Of a DNA stretch of 64,000 nt, positions 21,546 through 33,244 are shown piece by piece. The notes under the pieces are model-generated. The model did no database searches and had not been told where the DNA came from. It saw only the letters and a list, made by a program, of their open reading frames with translations. Source of the DNA: Bos javanicus (lineage: Eukaryota; Chordata; Mammalia; Artiodactyla; Bovidae); assembly GCF_032452875.1 (NCBI RefSeq), contig NC_083878.1, forward strand, positions 60,989,378 through 61,053,377, given 5' to 3'. The position numbers and the translations under genes are program-made. Positions within the stretch are counted from its first letter, which is position 1; every line of letters begins with the position of its first letter.

Positions 21546-23100
21546 CACCATGGTTATTAATAACTCAGAGAGGGAGAGTAACCTGCCATACATTGACAAG
21601 TGACCAAAGTGAAACTAGAGCCCTTGTCTCCTAACAGTTATTCCAGGGCAGCTTTCCCTGGACCTCATAGCTTCCCTTCTCTTTTAAGTACAGCTAAATG
21701 CTAGTGTCAACATTCTTATATAAGACCACTTCAATTCTTGGAGTAGAATATAGAAAAAGGAGACCACTTTTTTTCAAGTTTCCATTTGAACCTCTTGAAA
21801 TGAAGTCAATTTGCTCAATTCTGTATCTTTTCAGGCTGTCAGAGCTTCAGCTCAGTCTGAGTTTCTTCTAGGTGACATCTTCTGTTTCCTTTAACTATAG
21901 AAATACTGCCTTTCTCTAATTTTGCTTCTGGCCTCTTAAAAATTTTCCGAAGAGAGTTTTACTGGATCTGGTAGTACATTTGTTTTCTTAGAAAACAGGA
22001 TATGTGTTACAGGGAGACCTTGATTTTTTAAATGAGTTTTTTCTTTGTATATTTCAATCTTAGTCCTTTCAGCATTCAGTCCTGCTCTAAAGCATACCTA
22101 CCTCCCCAGATACATAACCCCACTTTGAATAGTTGTAAAGAAAGGGGAAAAACCCCTTTGTTGTATGAAAATAGGATTTCCATTTGACAAACTAAAATAG
22201 ATGTTGATTTCTTTCTTTGAGGTCCCAGGGTGACTTTTGATCCCTGTTCTTAGAACTGAAGACATGTGACTTAATTTGAGAACACTGGCTAAACTGTTAA
22301 CCTTTTAGCCTCAGATACACTAGATTCCAAAAAGTTATAAATCCTTTGAATGGTGGAATAGCATAGTTTTGTGGAGAAGCATTCAAATATTCCAGCAATA
22401 TTTATAAAAGTACTTTGCATATTCCTCTTTCACTTAAAAGAAAGTGAAGGAAGTATTGGTAAAAACAAAAGAACAGAATCATACAATAAGACCAGTCTTA
22501 GGCTGTATCCATTGTGGAAGATAATGCAGTTTCACAGTTAATAAGAAATCATATATGCATGCACCTTAAATATATGCAATTTTTATTTGTCAAAAATAAA
22601 TAATGTGAAAGATGAAATGATGCATCTCACTCTGTTAGGTAGGTGAAAAGGCACTGGGTTTTCCATCTCCAAGAGGCTGAGACTCCTTGGCTGCTGCTAG
22701 AGTGAATGGGTACTGGGATAGATTTTTCACTGATGGCTGCATCTGACACTTGCTCAGTTTAGCAAAAGCTGTGCCTTGTGCTTTTAACAAACATTTAAGC
22801 ACTTGAAGGGGTCCAAATGAATAAGAAGCTCCAGTACGTATTTTTTCAAAACACTTCCCCCAACACACACAAATTGACCAAGTTCACAGAGGAGCTGCTT
22901 TGTTAGGGTCAAGGAGCCTTAAACATGGCTCTTAATTATAAGCCATAGACACTAAATAAGAAGTCTAATATTTCCTGAGAGGAAACATAGGTACACAAAT
23001 ATACTATGTTGTCTTAAATTTCAAAGGCAATGTTCCCAGAGTCTTAAAAAAAGAGGTCCTTTAAAATTCTTATCTATCCATGTATCTATCTTCTAAGGAC
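21546..23100. other. Sequence without recognised genes
   Basis: No gene or clear repeat. Open frames are under 80 codons and have no recognisable motif. Confidence 0.5.
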
Positions 23101-23104
23101 TTCT

Positions 23105-23325
23105 ACATTAACCAAACACAGTTTCTAAGCACTTTACAAATGTTAACTCACTTAATACCTTTAAGAATCTTTACCAGATAGGTTGCTCTTATCCTCATTT
23201 ACAGATGAGGAAATAGAGTCATGAAGAATTTAGATAACTTGTCCAAGACCACCTAGCAAATAAGTGACAAGATTGGAACTCAGATAGTTCGACTCTAATG
23301 TCTATGCTGTTACTGTGCTACATTA
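23105..23325 (+). repeat. MIR SINE relic
   Basis: Typical MIR core: tttctaagcactttacaaat, tttacagatgaggaaataga, acttgtccaagaccacctag. Confidence 0.8.
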
Positions 23326-23545
23326 TGAGGTTATTGTGTTGCAATTTTCTTTACACTTAGCTGGTAGATAAATTTGTTAGTTGTGGTACCAATGAAACTA
23401 GGATGGTGAGTTCAGTACTTACTGTGCCAATAATGTGCCAATTACTGAGGCTCTGCATATGTGATATATAATCTATGGGCTGTATCTTTAATTTCAATGC
23501 CTTCAATTAATTATTAGCTAGCTTTTTCAATTCATAAGACTATGA

Positions 23546-23728
23546 CAATTTTTCCTTTTAGGACCATGTGTTGTTATTAACTACAAATACAAAAAGCAAT
23601 CTGAAGCATTATTTCAAAAACATCCTGAAGTTACAATACAAGGGACAAGGTACAAATGCCCAGGGCTTACTAGAGACTTGAAAAAGAGAATTTTAAATGA
23701 GACTGGAAAAGAGTTATTTGCCTGTTGA
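23546..23728 (+). other. Exon-like open stretch, function unknown
   Basis: A pyrimidine-rich tract ending in AG at 23560-23561 is followed by an open frame of 55 codons (PCVVINYKYKKQSEALF...) that ends in TGA at 23726-23728. A GT follows an AAG at 23649-23650. The residue mix looks protein-like (charged, with KHPEVTIQG and PGLTRDLKKRIL), but I recognise no family. The frame length is within chance for this base composition, so this is a weak candidate for a last exon or an old retrocopy. Confidence 0.15.
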
Positions 23729-23882
23729 ACACCTTGATGCTTTCCTTCCATGCTACTATGTGCATGAAAATCTGCCCTTTAAATCAGATTATAGGTAGGA
23801 AAAGTTTTCAATATCCAACCACAACCCCCTCAAATCAAAATTGCCCAATGTATATAAAAAACAAAGAAACCTCCATATCAAA

Positions 23883-24003
23883 AAGGAGGGGATATATATA
23901 TACCTATGGCTTACTCATGTTGAGGTTTGATGAAAAACAACAAAATTCTGTAAAGCAATTATTCTTCGATTTAAAAATCAATAAATTAAAAGAAAAGAAC
24001 CTC
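23883..24003 (+). mobile_element. L1 3'-end fragment
   Basis: The text tatacctatggcttactcat, then caacaaaattctgtaaagca, ending in an A-rich tail, is the end of a ruminant L1 3'UTR, strongly 5'-truncated. The young L1 end at 32540-32640 is homologous. Confidence 0.7.
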
Positions 24004-24900
24004 CCTAAACAGTAACCAGAATGTTTCTGGAACCACCCCATTGTGCCTCAGCCAGTCCAGCACAGACACAGGAGTGTTGCCATGGCGGCAGGGACCCAAC
24101 CATGTGGGCTGGTTTCAATAACCAGCAGCTGCTCACTTCAGAAAAAGCAGGATGATAGCCCAGATCTGAATGAGCATTTTTCTCTAGGCTCCGACCTGAC
24201 CTGAATATTGTTTTCTCACCGAATTTCCTTTTATTTATTTTTAAATATCAACTTTCCTTGAACTTTCCCTCATTTGTGTCATAGCTGGCAGGACTATAGA
24301 ACTTTTCTTTCCTTCTGTACAAAATGTTTTTTTCTTTAACAGTTCCTGAAGTTTTCCCTGTGTCTTCCTTATCTTCCCACCACAGCATTTACGTATACAC
24401 ACACACACACACACACACCCCTTTGCCTCATTATATAAAGATCCCAAACAAATCCCCTGAGTTTATTTACTCCAAGAAGTATTAACACCGAGGTAGCCCA
24501 AAAAACCCTCCATGATTCACCCAACACCAAGTACATTTCATCTGCCTTATGAAAATATGGATCTGGAATAGGAAAATGACCGAAGGCTCACATTATTCTG
24601 GCCATGTTTAGATAATCTATGTTTTAATCCTAAACATATTCTTAATTCACAGTTGGTTCAAAACCTGTTTTTTCCCCTTTGTTTACACATTGGCAAAATG
24701 GGAAGAATATAAAAATGTAAAAACTACTAATGTGGTTTCTGACCCCCTCTCACAGGGATTGCAGAGAAAACTGTTCATGATGCAAGACAAGAGCTGTACT
24801 ATATTTGACATGAACTTTGCCCTCTCTAGCTCTTAAGGAGTTTGAAATAATTTTGAAATGAGTCTTCTGCTCTTGTTGAATTTTTTTTTTATAAATTTGA
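24004..24900. other. Sequence without recognised genes; (AC)n at 24397-24418
   Basis: A dinucleotide (AC)n tract lies at 24397-24418. Otherwise nothing is recognised. Confidence 0.55.
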
Positions 24901-24916
24901 AATGATTTGTTTACAG

Positions 24917-25080
24917 GTTTTTACTAAAGACTGTCAGAGAAAAATGTTTGCGGTCATGGTATCCAACAGGCTGACAGAACCCAGAACTTGCTTGGTATTC
25001 AAAGGAGAGCCCATCCACTATTATCCTGCACAGTGTATAATTACTTGCATGTTGGGAGCCAAAAAAGGGAATGCAATCCT
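24917..25080 (+). other. Exon-like stretch with good splice-site context, unidentified
   Basis: The block is bounded by a pyrimidine/T-rich tract ending ttgtttacag (24907-24916) and by a consensus donor gtgagt at 25081-25086. It is 164 bp long. Only one of the three plus frames is open (VFTKDCQRKMFAVMVSNRLT...), and it closes at a TGA straddling the donor. No domain is recognised. The phase (0 in, 2 out) does not match the candidate at 23546-23728. It could be a chance match or an unannotated or non-coding exon. Confidence 0.2.
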
Positions 25081-25086
25081 GTGAGT

Positions 25087-25708
25087 GTGTGTTTATACTG
25101 AAGAGTTTGAGAAGCAAAACAATTCAGCAAGCATTCTTCATCCCCAGCATCTGGGAATAATTAATTTGCTTGCTATGGTTTATAGCAAAGTTGATAAAGT
25201 TGTCTAAAGCACAGAGGTCATCTGCCTTAGTTAAATCTTTCTACTTTGGGGTTTTACATTGTGGCTAATTTTAGTAAATCTTTGTATTTTTAATCCTAAA
25301 ATGCTGTGACAGGAACCTTCTGCTTATGATTTCTTGATCATTTTCTTTTCAGTCTTATTCCCACTTTGTTTAGGAAGCTGACACTCACACGCCTCTCCCC
25401 TCATCCTTGCAATGTGATGCTGCAGGGGCAAAGAGCTCTCAAGAGAGAGGCCCTGGAAGATGCAGTGTTGTTTTCAGTAAAACACTTATTTGAACTCTGA
25501 AGAGTTCCTCTGGAATATAGAATGCATCTTTGTTCAATTCTATCTCTTTTAGGCCAGGACATTAGAGATTATCATATGAGACTCTTGATCTATTGTATTG
25601 TAACAAGTTAATAGTTTATGTTAGGTGCTACATTTCCTTAATTGTGACTTTTAGGAAGATACTATATTATATAGATTATATTATATAGATATACTATATA
25701 TATATATA
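25087..25708. other. Sequence without recognised genes; TA-rich end
   Basis: Nothing recognised. A TA-rich stretch (25665-25712) served as the target of the BovB at 25717. Confidence 0.55.
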
Positions 25709-26042
25709 GTATAGTGTTGTTGTTGTTCAGTTGCACAGACATGCCCGACTCTTTGAGACCCCATGGACTGCAGCACACCAGGCTTCCCTGTCCTTCACCA
25801 TCTCTTGAAGCTTGCTCAAGCTCATGTCCATTGAGTCAGTGATGTCATCCAACCATCTCATCCTCTGTCAACCCCTTCTCCTCTGCCTTCAATCTTTCCC
25901 AGCATCAGGGTCTTTTCTAATGAGTCAGCTTTTCGCATCAGGTGACCAAAGTATTGGAGCTTCATTCAGCTTCAGCATCAGTCCTTCTAATGAATATTCA
26001 GGTTTGATTTCCTTTATGATTGACTAGTTCGATTGTATAGTG
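25709..26042 (-). mobile_element. BovB 3' fragment (older) with 8-bp TSD
   Basis: This 5'-truncated BovB has a (GTT)n-like 3' tail (ttgttgttgttcag). The flanking TSD gtatagtg is at 25709-25716 and 26035-26042. The coding frame is broken. Confidence 0.85.
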
Positions 26043-26135
26043 CATATACATATAAATGTGAGTGTATATGTGTGTGCGTGTGTATATATATATATACACA
26101 CATGTATATGTATGTGTGTGTGTGTATATATATCC
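26043..26135 (+). repeat. TG/TA microsatellite
   Basis: Mixed (TG)n and (TA)n with short palindromic turns (gtgtatatatatatatacac). Confidence 0.9.
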
Positions 26136-26968
26136 AATCTAACAATTCAACATGTTACAGAGGACTTATCGGTCCCTGGGGATTTTCCTCAATTTCTCAC
26201 TAAGGCATGCTAAAAATGAAACACAACTGTTACTCTGACCTGAGTTTAGTTTGGGATTTCAGAATAAGAGCAAATGTTTTATTTTTGTTGGCTGAGTGCT
26301 CCAAGTGTTTAACAGTGCTAAAAGTTTTCTATAGCACTTTTGAAAGCTCCTATTTCACAACACTCAGCTCTTTTCTTTTGAATCTTGGTGAGAAACAGAG
26401 CAACTCCCCAAGTGTAGCCAGGTTTTCACCCCCCTCTCTTTCCTCAAGGTTTATCTCCACACTTAGACAACTGCTTCAAATCACTTGTGCCCTGTATTTC
26501 AGGTCTCTTGGGGCTAAATATCATTGATCTTCATTGTCAAAAATGATGACCTCTAGAAGGATTTTTTATGAAAGGCTTATACTCACTAAGAATAACCAGC
26601 CTGGGATCCAGTTCTCAAACTGGCTCACTCACTGCCCTATAGCCAGAAGGTGCTTGCTCAGGGGAACTATTTCTGTTCTTCTGCTTCTATATTCCCAACC
26701 TCTGTAAAATGTGACACCCTTCTATTTCTTCCTTCAGAGTTTACAAGCACAGATTAGACCTTACACCAGTGACTAAATATTCATGTGCCATAGCTCTTAA
26801 AAGCTAACCTATGGTACAGTGACTGGATTGGTACTGGTTGGTCATGAGTTTTCCCAGATCTGTTTTCTGATTAAAAAAAAAAAAAACAAAAAAAACACAG
26901 AAACACAATGAGCTGTCTGAATACAGAAAACTTCCATGTCATGTTTACCACAGAAGCCCACCATGTAG
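26136..26968. other. Sequence without recognised genes; A-tract 26873-26898
   Basis: The 106-codon frame at 26207-26527 shows no recognisable motif. A poly-A-like tract lies about 80 bp before the BovB at 26970, on the wrong strand to be its tail. Confidence 0.5.
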
Positions 26969-26969
26969 A

Positions 26970-27842
26970 AAAAGTCATAGCTTTTCTTCCAAGGAGCAAG
27001 CATCTTTTAATTTCATGGCTACAGTCACCATCTGCAGTGATTTTGGAGCCCAAGAAAATAAAGTCTGTCACTATTTCCATTGTTTCCCCATCTATTTGCC
27101 ATGAAGTGATGGGACCAGATGCTATGATCTTTGTTTTTTGAATGTTGAGTTTTAAGTCAGATTTTTCACTCTCTGTTTTCACTTTCATTAAGAGGCTCTT
27201 TAGTTCCTCTTTGCTTTCTGCCATAAGAATGGTGTCATCTGGATATCTAAGGTTATTGATACTTCTCCTGACAATCTTGATTCCAGCTTGAGCGTCATCC
27301 AGCCTGGCATTTCAAATGATGTACTCTGCATATAAGTTAAATAAGCAAGGTGACAATATACAACCTTGACATACTCCTTCCCAATTTGGAACCAGTCCAT
27401 TGTTCCATGTCTGGTTCTAATTGTTTCTTCTTGACCTTCATATAGGTTTCTCAGAAGAAAGGTAAGATGGTCTGGTATTCCCACCTCTTGAAGAATTTTC
27501 CACAGTTTGTTGTGATCAACACAGTCAAAGACTTTAGTGTAGTCCATGAGGCAGAAGTAGATGTGTTTCTGGAATTCTCTTGCTTTTTCTGTGATCCAAT
27601 GGATGTTGGCATTTTGAGCTCTGGTTCCTCTGCCCTTTCTAATTCCAGTTTGAACATCTGAAAGTTCTCAGTTCACATACTGTTGAAGCCTAGCTTGGAG
27701 AATTTTGAGCATTAATTTGCTAGCTTGTGAGATGAGTACATTTGTGTGGAGTTTGAACATTCTTTGGCATTGCCCTTCTTTGGGATTGGAATGAAAATGG
27801 ACCTTTTCCAGTCCTGTGGCCACTGCTGAGTTTTGCGAATTT
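26970..27842 (-). mobile_element. BovB internal fragment lacking its 3' end
   Basis: This is minus-strand BovB RT core. It runs from the KRCLLLGRKAM-like block (near 26990) back to the linker (27842, tggccactgctgagtttt). It stops short of the 3' end and has no tail, unlike normal insertions. Several frame shifts separate the FVDYTKVFDCVDHNKLW-like block (about 27547-27500) from the YADD region, whose tyrosine codon is mutated (SISW-type change at 27236-27244: atctggatatct). It is a dead, probably deleted, old copy. Confidence 0.8.
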
Positions 27843-30009
27843 GCACTGGTCCATAAAATTCAATATTTGGAAATCCATCCCCTCGCATGTACTTTCTTGT
27901 TGTTGCCTTTTCTCTTGTGATGTTATCCTTTTCTTCATAAAATCTGCCTCAGAAGGGATAATAAAAGTGAATTCATATGAACCAAAGTGAAAAACATTCA
28001 GATTCAGAAACACTAAAGTTGTAGAGCATTTCCCTTGTGCCAGGTCTATGCTACGCACATTCACATTCTATCCGGCTAAGTCCTAACCAGTGTCCATTAT
28101 TATTTCACTTTTACAGTTGAGGTGAAAAGTGAGCTAGATTTTGGGTGATCCATATCCTTCCAAGGCAAAAAAAGGCCCAGAGGGCTGAGGAGATCCAAGA
28201 GAGGTTAGTGGCAGACATGTTGAGACTTGCCAGTCAAGGTTAATTTGCTTGGGAAGAGAATGACATAGTGATAAGAGTAAAGATGAAGAGGCATAATGAG
28301 CACCATGCAGTTAGAAACAGAGTCCAGACTGACCTGAATGGAAGGCAAGCAGCAGATGGGAAGACTATGAATGCACAGATGAGTGGACAGCATTATCACT
28401 TCACAAGTCATGATGTTTCAGATGGTACATTCTAAAGCTTGCTAACTTCTTGGATCCCCACTGAGTCCGTCAATGCCCTGAAAGACATATTTTTTTTCTT
28501 TGAATGTGTTTACTTGACCATTTTTGGCTTCTCATCATACTGCTTGGAAAGATCATTGTACTCTTAACTGCGGGGCATGTTCCCTATAAGAAAGCTTCTC
28601 TGTAGCCTTGTTGCTGAGTGTGCAATACATTCTTAGTTTTCTATAAGAGCCCAGACTATTGAGTCAGAGGTTTCCAACAGGAGCAGAAGCCCAACCCCAT
28701 AAGTTTCCAGCCCAATACATGCATGCTTAGGCTTGGTGTGAAAATTGTATGGTATTAGTCTCTTAATAAAGTCCTACTTTTTCTAGTGGTGATAGTCTTT
28801 GGATCTAAGGATATATCCACCAGTGTTAACTCTGAGCCATCTCATTTGAATAGTGAAGAATTGATAAACTTGACGATATGTGTATCTATGAAGCTCCTAG
28901 TTCAAAGCTATGTGGTAGGTGTTCAGTAAATTGTAGCTGTAGTGGATTCTCATTATTTGTAGAGTCAATATTTGCAAATTTGCCTACTTGCTGAAATTTA
29001 CTTGTAACTCCAAAACCAATACTCACAGCACTTTCATCATCATTGTGGATATGGGCAGAGCAGTGAAAAATTTGAGTCCTCTGACATATGCATTCCTACT
29101 TGAGGACAAACAAGGGAAAATGCTGCCTTATTTTGTCAGCTCTCACACTGTAAGCAAATTTTTTTGGTCCTTTTGGTGGTCTTCTTAGTGCCCTTTTATC
29201 AAATTTTTGTGCTTTTTTAGGTGATTTCATTGTGTAAAATAATTCCCTAGTGTAGTGCTGAAGTGTTTTCTAGTCTTCCTAAGCACAGGAAGCACCTTAT
29301 AGACAAAATATGTGTGTTAGGTAAGCTTTGTTCAGGTTTAAGTTATAGTGTTGCTGGTCAAGAGTTCAATGTTAATGAATCCATAATATTTATTAAATAA
29401 GTAAATAAGGTGTCTTTAAACAGAAACAGGTAAAACAAGGTTATGTATTGATCGCTAACATGTTTCCTGCAACTTAGTAGAATACAGCTATCACAACTAG
29501 CAAGAGTTAGTGCATTTATGATTGTAGTCATTCAAAAACGTCAAACCGTGTGCTTGCTCCCTAAGCCCAATATACTGAGAATGGTAATGATTTTACAAGA
29601 TTATGTCAGATGCCATCTTCTTTCCTCTCCTCCCCCTTACCAAGATTCTCAAAGTTGTGTCTCTTCATGGTGCCCATTCAATGCAATGTCCCTCTGGTTC
29701 TTGAGCCAATCTCATCTAGGGCAGAAAGTCAGTAATCCCTGGCACAGGCCAAAAATTGGTTAATTCTGCCATGAAGTCAGACCTCCGCCCCCTACTCCTG
29801 CCAGACCTGGATATCCACTAGAGTGATTGATCTCTGAGACTGAACACTCATGTCGAATTCACAGCCCATCATTCTGGAATCCTGTATCCAAGAATGAGAA
29901 CTGAGCGTTTACATCACCACTTAATCTTCTTACCTCAATATTTCCTTATAACTGAGCATTTACTGATAGGCATCCATCCAGTCAAACTTTTACTCTCGAG
30001 GGAAGAGAG
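27843..30009. other. Sequence without recognised genes
   Basis: Faint MIR-like text lies at 28040-28150 and 28900-28940. Open frames reach 81-114 codons and have no recognisable motif. Confidence 0.45.
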
Positions 30010-30126
30010 ATCCATCAAGGGTCACAATATAATGTAATTGGTGGTTTGTAGATGTGGATGATGCTGAAAGGAGTACAGAGGAGGGGTGTTAAATCCAACA
30101 GGAAGTCTTCCCAGAAAAGGTAGTGA

Positions 30127-31381
30127 GAAGCTAGTCTTCAGATCAGATCAGATCAGTCGCTCAGTCGTGTCCGACTCTTTGTGACCCCATGAATCGCAGC
30201 ACACCAGGCCTCCCTGTCCATCACCAACTCCTGGAGTTCACTCAGACTCACGTCCATTGAGTCAGTGATGCCATCCAGCCATCTCATCCTCTGTCATCCC
30301 CTTCTCCTCCTGCCCCCAATCCCTCCCAGCATCAGAGTCTTTTCCAATGAGTCAACTCTTCGCAGGAGGTGGTCAAAGTACTGGAGTTTCAGCTTTAGCA
30401 TCATTCCTTCCAAAGAAATCCCAGGGCTGATCTCCTTCAGAATGGACTGTTTGGATCTCCTTGCAGTCCAAGGGACTCTCAAGAGTCTTCGCCAACACCA
30501 CAGTTCAAAAGCATCAATTCTTCGGCGCTCAGCCTTCTTCACAGTCCAACTCTCACATCCATACATGACTACAGGAAAAATCTTAGCCTTGACTAGACGG
30601 TCCTTTGTTGGCAAAGCAGTGTCTCTGCTTTTGAATATGCTATCTAAGTTGGTCATAACTTTCCTTCCAAGGAGTAAGCGTCTTTTAATTTCATGGCTGC
30701 AGTCACCATCTGTAGTGACTTTGGAACCCAGAAAAATAAAGTCTGACACTGTTTCCACTGTTTCCCCATCTATTTCCCATGAAGTGGTGGGACCAGATGC
30801 CATGATCTTCGTTTTCTGAATGTTGAGCTTTAAGCCAACTTTTTCACTCTCCACTTGCACTTTCATCAAGAGGCTTTTTAGGTCCTCTTCATTTTCTGCC
30901 ATAAGGGTGGTGTCATCTGCATATCTGAGGTTATTGATATTTCTCTTGGCAATCTTGATTCCAGCTTGTGTTTCTTCCAGTCCAGTGTTTCTCATGATGT
31001 ACTCTGCATAGAAGTTAAATAAACAGGGTGACAATATACAGCCTTGACGAACTCCTTTTCCTATTTGGAACCAGTCTGTTGTTCCATGTCCAGTTCTAAC
31101 TGTTGCTTCCTGACCTGCATACAAATTTCTCAAGAGGAAGATCAGGTGTTCTGGTATTCCCATCTGTTTCAGAATTTTCCAGTTTATTGTGATCCACACA
31201 GTCAAAGGCTTTGGCATAGTCAATAAAGCAGAAATAGATGTTTTTCTGGAACTCTCTTGCTTTTTCCATGATCCAGCAGATGTTGGCAATTTGGTCTCTG
31301 GTTCCTCTGCCTTTTCTAAAACATCTAAAACAGCTTGAACATCAGGAAGTTCACAGTTCACATATTGCTGAAGCTAGTCTT
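30127..31381 (-). mobile_element. BovB, young subfamily, 5'-truncated, 12-bp TSD
   Basis: A 1.23-kb BovB has its tail (cagatcagatcagatcag) at 30139 and its 5' truncation at about 31369. The TSD gaagctagtctt is at 30127-30138 and 31370-31381. The element's own text also ends in gaagc, so microhomology joined the 5' side. Confidence 0.95.
30294..31361 (-). pseudogene. BovB reverse transcriptase fragment
   Basis: This 355-codon open frame covers most of the BovB RT. Intact blocks include GVRQGCILSPCLFNFYAEY, LRYADDTTLMAE and the C-terminal ESWTVKKAERRRIDAFELWC. Two indels shift the N-terminal part: about +8 bp near 31315-31325 (a duplicated ctaaaac unit) and -2 bp near 31178. Between them the translation is out of register and is not RT, including the DYAKAFDCV block. 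The frame then returns. It ends at TGA where the CGA of RGRQ stood, losing about 40 C-terminal residues. The endonuclease half was never inserted. It is a dead copy with secure family identity. Confidence 0.88.
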
Positions 31382-31526
31382 AAGAATAAGCAATTAGCCA
31401 GGCAAAGAAGTGGGTGAACGGTGTATAAAGATGCCTCTGATAAATGAAATGGCATAAGCAAGGGCATGGAAGCATGAAAAAGCATGGATTATTTTGGAAA
31501 TCACAAATGTTTAAGTACTGCTGGTT

Positions 31527-32696
31527 ATAAAATGTAAGGATGAAGGAAACTATAAGCAAGGTGAAAAGACAGCCTTCAGAATGGGAGAAAATAGCAAATG
31601 AAGCAACTGACAAAGAATTAATCTCAAAAATATACAAGCAACTCCTGCAGCTCAACTCCAGAAAAATACACAACCCAATCAAAAAATGGGCCAAAGAACT
31701 AAACAGACATTTCTCCAAGGAAGACATACAGATGGCTAACAAACACATGAAAAGATGCTCAACATCACTCATTATCAGAGAAATGCAAATCAAAACCATA
31801 ATGAGGTACCAGCTCATGCAGGTCAGAATGGCTGCTATCCAAAAATCTACAAATAATAAATGCTGGAGAGGGTGTGGATAAAAAGGAACCCTCTTACACT
31901 GTTGGTGGGAATGCAAACTAGTACAGCCACTATGGAGAACAGTATGGAGATCCTTAAAAAACTGGAAATAGAACTGCCATATGACCCAGCAATCCCACTG
32001 CTGGGCATACGCACCGAGGAAACCAGAATTGAAAGAGACACATGTATCCCAATGTTCATTGTAGCACTGTTTATAATAGCTAGGACATGGAAGCAGCAGA
32101 CGAATGGTTAAGAAAGCTGTGGTACATATACACAATGGAATATTACTCAGCCATTAAAAGGAATACATTTGAATCAGTTCTAATGAGGTGGATGAAACTG
32201 GAGCCTATTATACAGAGTGAAGTAAGCCAGAAAGAAAAACACCAATACAGTATACTAATGCATATATATGGAATTTAGAAAGATGGTAACGATAACCCTA
32301 TATGTAGGTCAGCAAAAGAGACACAGATGTATAGAACAGTCTATTGGACTCTGTGGGAGAGGGCAAGGATGGAATGATCTGAGAGAATAGCAATGAAACA
32401 TGTATATTATCATATGTGAAACAGATTGCCAGTCCAGGTTTGATGCATAAGTCAAGGTGCTCAGGGCTGGTGCACTGGGATGACCCAGAGGGATGAGATG
32501 GGGAGGAAGGTGGGTGAGGGGTTCAGGATGGGGGAAACATGTATACCCATGGCTGATTCATGTGAATGTATGGCAAAAACCACTACAATACTGTAAAGTA
32601 ATTAGCCTCGAATTATAATAAATAAATTTAAAAAAGAATTAAAAAAAAAAAAAGACTAGAGCTTTTAGCAGGGCAAAATAAAATAAAATGTAAGGA
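31527..32696 (+). mobile_element. Young L1, 5'-truncated, 14-bp TSD, probable 3' transduction
   Basis: The TSD ataaaatgtaagga is exact at 31527-31540 and 32683-32696. Inside are the L1 ORF2 C-terminus, the 3'UTR and a poly-A tail at about 32641-32653. About 30 bp of non-L1 sequence (gactagagcttttagcag...) ending in an A-rich stretch lie between that poly-A and the second TSD copy. This is the pattern of an L1 transcript that read past its own signal. Confidence 0.85.
31541..32278 (+). pseudogene. L1 ORF2 C-terminal fragment
   Basis: This is the end of the L1 ORF2 protein, after the RT domain. It opens with KETISKVKRQPSEWEKIANE and runs to the cysteine-rich CWRGCG block at 31865-31881, where ggataa gives a stop. 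The rest continues in other frames: LEIELPYDPAIPLLG near 31960, and WLRKLWYIYTMEYYSAIK to the normal stop TAG at 32276-32278. A deletion around 32099-32105 shifts the frame before the last block. The plus-strand reading is the real one. The long opposite-strand frame (31380-32135) is its shadow. It is non-functional, but recognisable along its full length. Confidence 0.85.
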
Positions 32697-32721
32697 AAAA
32701 GGAGTAGGAAACGAGGCTGGG

Positions 32722-32970
32722 TAGGGAGCAGACCAGGGTTTCCCAGGTGGCGCAAGTGGTAAAGAACCTGCCTGCCAATGCAGAAGACATAAGGAATGTG
32801 TATTCAGTCCCTGGATTGCAAAGATCCTCTGGAGGAGGACATGGCAACCCTCTCCAGTATTCTTGCCTGGAGAATCCCATGGACAGAGGAGCCTGGTGGG
32901 CTACAGTCCATAGGGTACAAAGAATCAGACATGACTGAGGTAACTTATCATGCCTGCACATAGGGAGCAG
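32722..32970 (+). mobile_element. Bov-tA SINE with 10-bp TSD
   Basis: Complete head (tttcccaggtggcgcaagtg), Bov-A body and 3' end. The TSD tagggagcag is at 32722-32731 and 32961-32970. Confidence 0.93.
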
Positions 32971-33244
32971 GCCATGTTATAACATGACATACCTGTTATA
33001 TCAGTGATGGGAAGCCAATAAAATAGAGTAACCCAAAATACATGGTGGGATTTGAGTTACATAAAGATCACTGGTGTCTGTTTGGAGGATGAGTCTGAGA
33101 GTTGCCAAACTAGAGGCACAGAGAATATTTTAAAGCTGTTCCAATAGTCCTGGTGGGCAATGTTGAGGTCCTGAGCTAGAGCAACAGAGGGACTGGAGGG
33201 GAGAGGAACACTAGGTGGTAAAATCAGTGGACCTTAGCAATTGT

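Larger units (their letters stand above)
30010..33240 (+). repeat. Old repeat/unique block interrupted by BovB, L1 and Bov-tA
   Basis: Removing the insertions at 30139-31369, 31541-32682 and 32732-32960 joins text such as gaagctagtctt-aagaataagc and ataaaatgtaagga-aaaagg into a continuous block. The block resembles a decayed mammalian repeat (catggaagcatgaaaaagca, aagatcactggtgtctgttt), related to 15330-15610. The family is not named. Confidence 0.4.

Noticed and set aside
21256..21634. Three overlapping open frames of leucine-, cysteine- and threonine-rich peptide
   Set aside because: Produced by the trinucleotide array and open in all three frames.
30265..31226. Plus-strand open frames (184, 63 and 60 codons)
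   Set aside because: Antisense of a BovB reverse transcriptase. The same kind of shadow appears at 1371-2597 and 41267-42426.
31380..32135. 251-codon open frame on the minus strand
   Set aside because: It is the antisense shadow of L1 ORF2 and runs over the L1 boundary. The plus strand carries the real ORF2 text.
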